Source of the DNA: Euglena gracilis
Lineage: Eukaryota; Euglenida; Euglenophyceae; Euglenales
Direction of reading: 5' to 3'
DNA length: 64,000 bases
Assembly (NCBI GenBank): GCA_039621445.1
Contig: CP154954.1
Span: 14,240,387 to 14,304,386 of the forward strand
Under the pieces are notes generated by a model. That model was not told the DNA's origin, did not search any database, and saw nothing but the letters and a program-made list of their open reading frames with translations. Both the position numbers and the translations under genes were made by a program. Shown in pieces: positions 1 to 9,475 of this stretch. Position 1 is the first letter of the stretch. Each line of letters opens with the position of its first letter.

Positions 1-632
1 TGGGTGTAATGGGAGGCTGGGACGCAACATAGAGCTTAATTGAAACCGAAAATGAATTTATCCGGCCAGAATTGTACCTAAATTATTTGCCGTGCAAAAA
101 AAGGGTCACGTGAAATCCAAAATGGTGTTCATTTGGCTGTGCCCGGGGGGGAGGGGGGCGGGGGGAGGCGAAAAGGGGGCGGGGGGAGGGGCCCCCCCCC
201 CCCCCCCCCCCCCCCCCGGACCTCCCCTCCCCCCCTCCCCCTTCCCCTCTCTCCCCTACCCCACTCCCCCCTCCCCAGCTACCCAATAACAACATCCTTT
301 TGTGTGGACAAAATTTGGCGGACAAGGCGTAAATAGCAAACGGGTAAACGGTAAAAGCAAAATTACGCGGACATGGCGTCTTTGTGGCGAATGGATAAAT
401 GTTTCAACCAATTCTGCCATCGGCGGTCATGGTGTAAATAGCAAATGGGCAAACGTGAGTTGTGTGCGGATGCAGAGGGGTTGAGGGTCGAACATGGCCT
501 ATGTACAAAATAACTTACCTGCCGGAGGCTCCAGGGAGGCTCAGGGAGGCTCCAGGAAGGCTCAGGTAACCAGCCTCCCTGAAGCCTCCCTGTAGGCTCC
601 AGGTAACCAAAAATGAGGATTTTCTGGGACCC
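1..632. mobile_element. Right end of a GGAGGCTCC-array TIR element, cut by the window edge
   Basis: Collinear with 56,260-57,188, the right half of the complete 2.5-kb element at 54,693-57,188. It shares the same AT-rich lead-in, a poly(G)/poly(C) stretch (about 148-275), the GGACATGGCGTCTTTGTGGC motif, a GGAGGCTCC minisatellite (about 520-602) and the terminal GGTAACC...CTGGGACCC. The element end is inferred at 632 from the complete copy. The left end and the target duplication lie outside the window, so insertion cannot be proven for this copy. No protein is recognisable; the proline/glycine-rich open frames come from the C/G tracts. Confidence 0.7.
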
Positions 633-689
633 AAATCATTTTGCAAAAAGTTCTGCCTTCAAACACCGAGACCTCAGGTTCAGGGCAGT

Positions 690-1790
690 CCGCATTACCT
701 CACCCTCACCCTGGGCCAGCAACAACCAGCTTCGGGGCTGCAAGATGAAGCGGGGCTCGACTTGCGCCACTTCAACACCTCAATGGTGGCAAGCTTGCCG
801 CACGGCTTCCATGGAGCGACTCCAAAAGGAATGGGGAGAGACTTCTGCGGAAAAAAAGGCTTCCGTTTCTTTTCTCCGAAGCACACCGAGCTTTGGTCTG
901 GATTCCACTCACCCCGGCGCTTGCGCCCCCCCCCGCCCCCCCCCGGCGTGGGTAATGTGCCGATTCTGCGCACATGTCGTAGTTTTTGAACATGGTGAGG
1001 GGAGCTCCCCACCACCCCCAGGCGCTTGTCCCCCATTCCTTCCCTTCTCACCAATAAAGCATTTCAGCGCAACTGCAGAAGCCTGGGCTCGAAGCAGGGG
1101 ATAGCGTGGGAAGCTGTACAATTAGGTGCCAGCGGGGCGATTGGTTGATGGACGCAGGCTGAATCAGTCAAACTTGCTACTTTCAAATTCTGAAAGCCAA
1201 CCCCCTCTTTGTCCCAGAAATTCAGGAAGTCGTACACAAAAATATTGCAAAACCCCCAAAATACCCCAAAAAACACGAAGCCCCTCAATGGAGTGCCCCA
1301 GAAGAAAGTTGAAAAAATTTCGGGTGGATACACCATTTTCATCAGAGAACGTCCGTTTCCGAAAAAATGCACATTATTGAGGAAAATAGGAATACACAGC
1401 AAATCTTGCATGGGTCACCCAGGTAAGCTTGACTCCCCCCCCCCCGAAACTTGTAAATTCTGTAAAGTCCCCCCCCCTTGAGGGTCTTGAAATCCCACCA
1501 AAATACAAAGTTGCAGGAGCATAATAATGTTCAACGAATGATGCAGCCATTGGGGACGCTACAGCACGTTGCATGGTTCCAAATGGGTTGGAAAGGGGCC
1601 AGCCTTGTGCCAATATTCCGATGCCTTGTCCTGTCACGCAGTGACAATTTATGACCCACCATCGTTGGTTGACCACTTTCCAATGAGGGAATGTGAAATG
1701 GTCTGGAATCCATAAAACGCAGGTTAATTTTTATTTCATGTATTTTCCCCCCTCCCCAAGCTGATTAGACACCAAAGTAAAATCTGGAGA
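690..1790 (+). repeat. B block, copy 1 (segmental repeat)
   Basis: Near-identical to 8,345-9,035, 43,310-44,380 and 48,835-49,925. Landmarks are the CAGCTTCGGGGCTGCAAGATG segment, a poly(C) tract at about 925-943, the GTGGATACACCATTTTCATC segment and the TTGCATGGTTCCAAATGGG segment. A frame of about 163 codons crosses it, but its register upstream of the poly(C) differs between copies, so I do not call a gene. It follows directly on the truncated element at the window start. Confidence 0.85.
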
Positions 1791-2906
1791 GTCCGAATTG
1801 GGTAAATTCTTTGAGCGCGGGTGTCAGGGAATTTTCTATGCTATGAAAGCTGACAAACTGGAAGGTTCGGACCCCCCCTGTTCAGGGGGGAGGTTGGATT
1901 CTCTCCTGGGGGCAAAAATGCACCTGGGGGAAAAAAATGTGCAGGAAAATTTTGGGACTTGAAAACTTCGACATTTCATTTCCAAACACCACAAAATTTG
2001 GTGTCGCCCCATCAGTTTCCACAGACAGTGTGGGGGGGGGACTGGAAACCCGAGGGGAGATTGGGAGACCTGAGGGGGAAGCCGATCCCACTTCACTTCA
2101 CATCAAAAATAATTTGCCTGAGTTGGAAATGCAAAAGAATCACTTCTGTCGATAGGAGTGGATGTTTGGGGGACAAAAACTTAAAACACGACGTGTAATG
2201 CATTTTGATGTGGAGAAAAATGCAACAAGTGTTCAACAAAAGATTCAGACAGTGGGGGACTCTTCAGCAGGTTGCGTGGTTCCATGACGGGTTGGAATGG
2301 GGCCATGCCGAAAGCAGCATTGTGCCAAAACTTCCGATAAGTTGCCCCGTCAAGCAGTGACGGCACATGCCTGAACCTGGAAGGTTCGGACCCCCTGTTC
2401 ACTCGGTAAGGGGGTTCATTACACATGGGGGGGGGTAAGCAACGCACAAACAGAGGGTCAAACAAAACAACAACAGTCAAACAAACGACAAAAGCAAAAG
2501 CCACGTTTTGAATACACTCTCACCAGTGGAGAGGGTTGGAGTGCAGTTCAGTTGACACTGCACAGACATCCACAAACAACGCACCCTCCGTGACCACAGG
2601 CAAAGGCATGGCACGGTGAAAGTGGCTGCAGTGCAACGAATGAGGTGCGAAGGAAGGAAGCGTTCTCCTTCTATAACACATATAACAAGTAGGGTGGAAC
2701 AAAATGTTTTCTGAAAACCTGGGTCAGAAGTGCAGGTGAAAAAGTCCAGGACCGGTGGAGTGAATTCGAATGCCAATATGAAAAGTCAGCATGATGGGAC
2801 AATTTGCACACAACCATAAACACGTGCGCACACACACACACAATGGAAATGGGTTTTTGGTGAGTTCGTTTCTTGGCTGGTTTTCTTTTAAGAAATATTC
2901 CAAAAA
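1791..2906 (+). repeat. Composite repeat joining B-like, U-like and unique pieces
   Basis: 1,791-1,865 matches 9,500-9,590 and 49,930-50,030. About 1,885-1,962 matches the U segment at 3,293-3,367 (TTGGATTCTCTCCTGGGGGC). About 1,966-2,906 matches 45,100-46,030 collinearly and its last 300 bp matches 40,395-40,690. The mosaic joints suggest past non-homologous joining or gene conversion between units. There is no recognisable gene; a short CA run lies at about 2,829-2,841. Confidence 0.7.
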
Positions 2907-5028
2907 TTGCAAACCGGTCATTTTTGGCAAATTTTGATTTTGGGGGGTCAAATAAAAATTTTATTCAGTTTTGTATCAAAACCACCACCCACCTGCGGAC
3001 CGCCCTCGTGGGAAATTTGGACTAGCTGCAGTCCCCCCCCCCCCAGGGTTGAACTGTGAAAACTCATGAAGAAGCGTGATCATTAGGAATTGGTTGCATT
3101 GTTCATCATCGTCCAGACCTCGACGTTTTCTCAACCCGCAACAACTTCCCATCCCTCCTGTTCAACGACCATGACTGTTCGTCTGTGACCAGGGAGGCGG
3201 TCGCAGAAACATTTGTTTTTGTTTCTGACCGGGGGGGGGGTCGACCAGGTTATGAAATTAGTTAGTAGGCAGGGTGGTTTGGACACCTCCAGAGGGGGGA
3301 GGTTGGATTCTCTCCTGGGGGCAAAAATGCTCCTGGGGGAAAAAATGTGCGGGAAAATTTTGGGACTTGAAAAAGGCCCAAAAATCGCGTTTTCCTATAT
3401 TTTTAGTCAAAACGTACACCAACATCCAGCAGGTGTGTTTAGAAACCTGCAATGGTTGTCTCATTAACCTGGGATATTGACTGAACGATTTGGTGAACGC
3501 AAATGTGCTCACCAACCGTTTGTGCAATGATGAACAGTGGATGCGCCAGCCAAAAATGATGAGTTTGTACATTGTACAAATGGTTATGTGATTGTTACAA
3601 ATGTATGCATATTCAGAGGTATTTGCAGAATTTAAATAGATATAAAGGACCAGCCTGCACGCCTAAATTTGAACAACAGCAATCGAAGCTGTGAAAAACC
3701 ATTTCTTAGCCCCTGGAACAACAAATACACAACATTTCCAGGTTTCATCCTGAAGAACTGAGTATAAAAATGCAGTTCTTCAGTCCTGAAATTGTGGAAC
3801 AGTCAACATTTCTGAACATTTGAATGGTTGACGTGTGCAATTGCACACACCAACCACCCACTTCTTGTTGTTGTCTTGTGTGGCTCTCCACAGGGGAGGA
3901 AAGGTCCTTTTGCCACCTGAGAGTGAGCACCTCGCGGTGGCTGAGCGCGTGGAAGGCCCGGCACGCTGGAGGTGCAGTCAGGTAAAGCACCTACAGTTGA
4001 CCCCAGAATTTTGCCATTTTCGGCCATTTTCGGCGATTTTTTCCTATAGGTGGGGGTAAAGTTACCTTTAAATCCCTGCATGCCAACAATGCATTTGATC
4101 AATCATGTAAACACATCCAAGCACGTTTGGTGCTCAGGGATTAAAAAGATTCAAAGAGTTTTTGTTACAATATGCAAATGCAAGGTTTTTGGGAATAGGC
4201 TTCTTTTTTCTGAGAGTAGATCAACTTCAACCGGAATCCACCAAAGAAACTTTTTTTTCATTTTCGGCCATTTTTACTGTAGGAGCTTGCTGGCGGTGCA
4301 GACCGGAGGGGGGAGCGTCCCGGCCAAGTGGCAGAGGCACAACGGCGGGAGGAAGACACCGCCAGGGTGGGCCGGCAGCTCCGGCAAAGCATGGGACGCC
4401 AAAAGCGAACGGCTTAAACATTTTTATATAAAAAATGAAACACAACAAAATTTTGCTGGCGCCCCGACAGTTTTCACAGATCCCGGTGGGGGGCATTGGA
4501 AACTTTGGAAAAGCCTTCGAAACTCAGGTCAGATTTGGGGTGCCTTGGAGAGCCCAGACAGGCACCCCCCCCCGGGTGGGGTCGTCACCCGACAATACAG
4601 CCTGATCTTGGTGTCAAAAAGCAAAATGCGAGGTGAAAACCTGGGGGAGCTCCGGTGCTCCCCCATCCTCAGCTTCCATGGTCCCTTTCTGGAAAACGGC
4701 ATCCCCACGCCTGGGCAAACCAGCTGCCCATCCCACCCTGGGGATGGAGGCGACCGAGGCAGAATGCGGCACACGTGCGGTGGCGAGTGAGGGGACGGCG
4801 CCTCGGGGCACCGCACTAGACTGGGGGGCGTCTGACTGTGTGGGCCCCATGGCGGACGGAGGAGAAGGGTAGACAAGCAGACATTTCAGACCAACTCAGG
4901 TGGGCAACAAAAGATCCAAATGCAAATGCAATCAAAAAAAACAGGCGGAGAGTGAGGGTGACGGGGGGGGGGGGGGGAGAGGGTGGGAGAGGTCCCAGGG
5001 CGAAGGTGGGCTGGGGGATCTGTTTTGG

Positions 5029-5063
5029 ATGCAAATAAATGAAATTTGGTATATATAAAAAAG
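5029..5063 (+). promoter_or_regulatory. Octamer plus TATA-like pair inside U (candidate promoter)
   Basis: ATGCAAAT (5,029-5,036) is followed 13 bp later by TATATATAAAA (from 5,050). The pair is kept in the other three young U copies (TATA runs at about 7,701, 42,719 and 48,175) but is absent from the degraded unit, where the homologous stretch near 35,725-35,750 lacks the TATA run. ATGCAAAT is the POU-factor octamer. Promoter activity is an inference; AT-rich motifs also arise by chance. Confidence 0.25.
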
Positions 5064-5225
5064 TCGGTGAAGAGCGGGTGTTTTGAGGGCGGGTGTTATT
5101 ACCTTAACTTTTCAGCTGAAAAAGGGGGTCCAGCCAGCACCTTGGCAGCCGGACTTTGGGGTCCTCAAGAAAACACTTAATACTCACACACATTTTCATT
5201 TTCCCCGTCGGTTTGAAAGGCATCC

Positions 5226-5423
5226 ATGGCGGCTCTGTTTGAATTACTGAGATTTTCTTTATATCGCTCTTTTGCTTGCAGTTATATTTTGCATGGCCAG
5301 GCGGAAATGTTTGTTTCATATTCAGCTGACGACTTCCCGATAATTGGAACAAGAACAAAACAATCAAAACAATCATTGCTGGAATCATGGAAATTCGCCT
5401 GCGAAACCTCCTACCCGCGGTAG
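5226..5423 (+). CDS. Short conserved open frame in U (65 codons), unproven
   Basis: An ATG in a CCATGG context opens a 65-codon frame beginning MAALFELLRFSLYRSF. It is open at full length in all four young U copies (also 7,877-8,074, 42,894-43,091 and 48,350-48,547). In the older degraded unit the ATG survives at 36,505, but the frame stops after 11 codons (MAALFEFPRLS). No domain, signal or family is recognisable. Since the four copies are almost identical DNA, an open frame in all of them says little about selection. It is downstream of the octamer/TATA pair. Confidence 0.15.
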   Translation: MAALFELLRFSLYRSFACSYILHGQAEMFVSYSADDFPIIGTRTKQSKQSLLESWKFACETSYPR

Positions 5424-5607
5424 CTCATCAGCACATTTGATGGTTCAGGGAGGTCAAATTAAAGGCGGTCAGGGGCGATTCAGGCCAGAGTCCACCCTAT
5501 GGCAGGCTGGGAAGGAGAGTCATTCAGCCAGTGGCACACTTCAGATTGCAAAGTGGTGTGCCCCCCGCAGCAAACAATAACGTCAGCGGTATCGATTACC
5601 ATTTCAA

Positions 5608-8262
5608 TTGCAAAACGGTCATTTTTGGCAAATTTTGATTTTGGGGGGTCAAATAAAAATTTTCTTCAGTTTTGTGTCAAAACCACCACCCACCTGCGGA
5701 CCACCCTCGTGGGAAATTTGGACAAGCTGCAGTCCCCCCCCCCCAGGGTTGAACTGTGAAAACTCATGAAGAAGCGTGATCACTAGGAATTGGTTGCATT
5801 GTTCATCATCGTCCAGATCTCGACGTTTTCTCAACCCGCAACAACTTCCCATCCGTCCTGTTCAACGACCATGAATGTTCGTCTGTGACCAGGGAGGCGG
5901 TCGCAGAAACATTTATTTTTGTTTCTGACCGGGGGGGGGGGGTCGACCAGGTTATGAAATTAGTAGGCAGGGTGGTTTGGACACCTCCAGAGGGGGGAGG
6001 TTGGATTCCCTCCTGGGGGCAAAAATGCTCCTGGGGGAAAAATTGTGCGGCATCCAGCAGCATCATCCAGCAGGTGTGTTTAGAAACCTGCAATGGTTGT
6101 CTCATTAACCTGGGAGATTGACTGAACGATTTGGTGAACGCAAATGAGCACACCAACCGTTTGTGCAATGATGAACAGTGGATGTGCCAGCCAAAAATGA
6201 TGAGTTTGTACATTGCACAAATGGTTATGTGATTGTTACAAATGTATGCATATTCAGAGGTATTTGCAGAATTTAAATACATATAAAGGACCAGCCTGCA
6301 CGCCTAAATTTGAACAACAGCAATCGAAGCTGTGAAAAACCATTTCTTAGCCCCTGGAACAACAAATACACAACATTTCCAGGTTTCATCCTGAAGAACT
6401 GAGTATAAAAATGCAGTTCTTCAGTCCTGAAATCGTGGAACAGTCAACATTTCTGAACATTTGAATGGTTGACGTGTGCAATTGCACACACCAACCACCC
6501 ACTTCTTGTTGTTGTCTTGTGTGGCTCTCCACAGGGGAGGAAAGGTCCTTTTGCCACCTGAGAGTGAGCACCTCGCGGTGGCTGAGCGCGCGTGGAAGGC
6601 CCGGCACGCTGGAGGTGCAGTCAGGTCAAGCACCTACAGTTGACCCCAGAATTTTGCCATTTTCGGCCATTTTCGGCGATTTTTTTCCTATCGGTGGGGG
6701 TAAAATTACCTTTAAATCCCTGCATGCCAACAACGCATTTGATCATTCATGTAAACACATCCAAGCACGTTTGGTGCTCAGGGATTAAAAAGATTCAAAG
6801 AGTTTTTGTTACAATATGCAAATGCAAGGTTTTTGGGAATAGGCTTCTTTTTTCTGAGAGTAGATCAACTTCAACCGGAATCCACCAAAGAAACCTTTTT
6901 TTTCATTTTCGGCCATTTTTACTGTAGGAGCTTGCTGGCGGTGCAGACCGGAGGGGGGAGCGTCCCGGCCAAGTGGCAGAGGCACAACGGCGGGAGGAAG
7001 AGACCGCCAGGGTGGGCCGGCAGCTCCGGCAAAGCATGGGACGCCAAAAGCGAACGGCTTAAACATTTTTATATAAAAAATGAAACACAACAAAATTTTG
7101 CTGGCGCCCCGACAGTTTTCACAGATCCCGGTGGGGGGCATTGGAAACTTTGGAAAAGCCTTCGAAACTCAGGTCAGATTTGGGGTGCCTTGGAGAGCCC
7201 AGACAGGCACCCCCCCCCCCCCCCGGGTGGGGTCGTCACCCGACAATACAGCCTGATCTTGGTGTCAAAAAGCAAAATGCGAGGTGAAAACCTGGGGGAG
7301 CTCCGGTGCTCCCCCATCCTCAGCTTCCATGGTCCCTTTCTGGAAAACGGCATCCCCACGCCTGGGCAAACCAGCTGCCCATTCCACCCTGGGGATGGAG
7401 GCGACCGAGGCAGAATGCGGCACACGTGCGGTGGCGAGTGAGGGGACGGCGCCTCGGGGCACCGCACTAGACTGGGGGGCGTCTGACTGTGTGGGCCCCA
7501 TGGCGGACGGAGGAGAAGGGTAGACAAGCAGACATTTCAGACCAACTCAGGTGGGCAACAAAAGATCCAAATGCAAATGCAATCAAAAAAAAACAGGCGG
7601 AGAGTGAGGGTGACGGGGGGGGGGTGGGAGAGGGTGGGAGAGGTCCCAGGGCGAAGGTGGGCTGGGGGATCTGTTTTGGATGCAAATAAATGAAATTTGG
7701 TATATATAAAAAAGTCGGTGAAGAGCGGGTGTTTTGTGGGCGGGTGTTATTACCTTAACTTTTCAGCTGAAAAAGGGGGTCCAGCCAGCACCTTGGCAGC
7801 CGAACTTTGGGGTCCTCAAGAAAACACTTAATACTCACACACATTTTCATTTTCCCCGTCGGTTTGAAAGGCATCCATGGCGGCTCTGTTTGAATTACTG
7901 AGATTTTCTTTATATCGCTCTTTTGCTTGCAATTATCTTTTGCATGGCCAGGCGGAAATGTTTGTTTCATATTCAGCTGACGACTTCCCGATAATTGGAA
8001 CAAGAACAAAACAATCAAAACAATCATTGCTGGAATCACGGAAATTCGCCTGCGAAACCTCCTACCCGCGGTAGCTCATCAGCACATTTGATGGTTCAGG
8101 GAGGTCAAATTAAAGGCGGTCAGGGGCGATTCAGGCCAGAGTCCACCCTATGGCAGGCTGGGAAGGAGCGTCATTCAGCCAGTGGCACACTTCAGATTGC
8201 AAGTGGTGTGCCCCCCGAAGCAAACAATAACGTCAGCGGTATCGGTTACCATTTCAATGCTC
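5608..8262 (+). repeat. U unit, copy 2
   Basis: Head-to-tail with copy 1, joined at TTTCAATTGCAAAACGG. This fuses the end of one unit (compare 8,250-8,262) to the start of the next (compare 2,907), as expected from unequal exchange. Differences from copy 1 include loss of roughly 80 bp near 6,050 (the GGGACTTGAAAAAGGCCC stretch is missing) and longer C runs at about 7,210. It continues without a break into B copy 2. No gene is called. Confidence 0.9.
7877..8074 (+). CDS. Second copy of the 65-codon U frame, unproven
   Basis: Same frame as at 5,226-5,423 with a few substitutions. There is an identical start context and no recognised domain. It is listed only because the frame is intact in every young unit. 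Confidence 0.12.
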   Translation: MAALFELLRFSLYRSFACNYLLHGQAEMFVSYSADDFPIIGTRTKQSKQSLLESRKFACETSYPR

Positions 8263-9035
8263 AAATGCAGAGAGGTAGCTTGGTCATTGGGTGCGTAGGC
8301 GAGGGTGACTGCATTGTGCCAAAGAATCAGCAAAGCACCACCAAACGTTTTCTTGGGCCCAGGGGACTTCACCCTGGGCCAGCAACAACCAGCTTCGGGG
8401 CTGCAAGATGAAGAGGGGCTCGACTTGCGCCACTTCAACACCTCAATGGTGGCAAGCTTGCCGCACGGCTTCCATGGAGCGACTCCCAAAAGGAATGGGG
8501 AGAGACTTCTGCGGAAAAAAAGGCTTCCGGTTCTTTTCTCCGAAGCACACCGAGCTTTGGTCTGGATTCCACTCACCCCGGCGCTTGCGCCCCCCCCCCC
8601 CCCGGCGTGGGTAATGTGCCGATTCTGCGCACATGTCGTAGTTTTTGAACATGGTGAGGGGAGCTCCCCACCACCCCCAGGCGCTTGCCCCCCATTCTCT
8701 CCTTACACCAATTTAGCATTTCAGCGCAACTGCAGAAGCCTGGGCTCGAAGCACGGGAAAGCGTGGGAAGCTGTACAATTAGGTGTCAGCGGGGCGATTG
8801 GTTGATGGACGCAGGCTGCATCAGTCAAACTTGCTACTTTCAAATTCTGAAAGCCAACCCCCTCTTTGTCCCAGAAATTCAGGAAATCGTACACAAAAAT
8901 ATTGCAAAACCCCCAAAACACCCCAAAAAAAACACGAAGCCCCTCAATGGAGTCCTCCAGAAGAAAGTTGAAAAAATTTCGGGTGGATACACCATTTTCA
9001 TCAGAGAACGTCTGTTTCCGACAGAAAAATGCACA
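8263..9035 (+). repeat. B block, copy 2 (truncated by an insertion/replacement)
   Basis: Matches 650-1,372, 43,228-43,984 and 48,736-49,505. At about 9,036 homology stops at CACATTATA, where the other three copies continue into TTGAGGAAAATAGGAAT or a close variant. The roughly 400 bp that follow in those copies are missing here and are replaced by the poly(C/G)-rich segment at 9,036-9,475. Confidence 0.85.
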
Positions 9036-9475
9036 TTATAAGGACCCGGGGGGGGGGGGGTTGCTGGGCTGGGGCTAGAAATTTGGACTGGCTAGCCCGC
9101 CCCCCCCCGGGGGGGGGGGGGGGGCTGGACCCCGGCTGGACCCGAACCGGGGCGAGCTGGACTGAAATCGGAAAAATGCCCAAAAATGACCTGCAGAACA
9201 CAGTTTTGAAAAAATGATGCATCTGAAACCCCCCAAAAATGCCCCAAACGCCCCCCAAACCCCATTTTTGGCCACTTTTGAACACAGTTTTTCAAAAAAT
9301 TTCGGCGCTTCGCGCCGAAAAATTTTGGGCTGGACCCCCAAAAAAGGGGCTGGCTAGCTGGACTAGCAGCACCCCCCCCGGGGGGGGTGCTGCTGCGGCT
9401 GGGCTGGGCCCAAATCGGGGCTGGCTGCAGCCGCCCCCCCCCCCCCCCCCGGGGGGGTTCGCAAAACCTTAGAGA
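9036..9475. mobile_element. Poly(C)/poly(G)-rich inserted segment with GGCGC hairpin
   Basis: Present only here; the three other B copies have about 400 bp of ordinary B sequence instead. It contains G and C runs up to about 19 nt, a perfect 30-bp palindrome at 9,365-9,394 centred on CCCCGGGG, repeated GGGCTGG/GGCTGGAC words, and an AT-rich core with the hairpin TTCGGCGCTTCGCGCCGAA (about 9,300-9,319). No TIR or target duplication is visible, so insertion coupled to deletion is my reading. The hairpin core matches that inside the elements at 17,508 and 34,430. Confidence 0.5.

Larger units (their letters stand above)
2907..5607 (+). repeat. U unit, copy 1 (2.7-kb tandem repeat)
   Basis: First of four near-identical units (others at 5,608, 40,690 and 46,031). 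It is directly abutted by copy 2, so unit spacing here is 2.70 kb. Internal landmarks in order are a TGACCGGGGGG tract (3,227-3,241), a TATAAAGG motif (about 3,641), a TTTTCGGCCATTTTCGGCG segment (about 4,016), an ATGCAAAT/TATA pair (5,029-5,063), an AG-type splice-acceptor-like TTAACTTTTCAG (about 5,104) and a 65-codon ATG frame at 5,226-5,423. A 246-codon frame (4,050-4,790) is broken differently in other copies and is probably not a gene. Confidence 0.9.

Noticed and set aside
613-1104. 163-170-codon frame crossing all four B blocks (also 8,305, 43,255 and 48,779)
   Set aside because: The register upstream of the poly(C) run differs between copies, so different peptides are encoded there. 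GC-rich composition explains the openness.
4050-4790. 246-codon frame in U copy 1 (and 211-codon relative at 6,806-7,441)
   Set aside because: The frame is broken or shortened in copies 3 and 4 by run-length changes and has no recognisable domain. Lack of conservation among near-identical units argues against coding.
9036-9475. Classic cut-and-paste insertion with target duplication
   Set aside because: Comparison with the other B copies shows that about 400 bp were replaced, with no flanking duplication or matching termini, so it is called only as an inserted segment.
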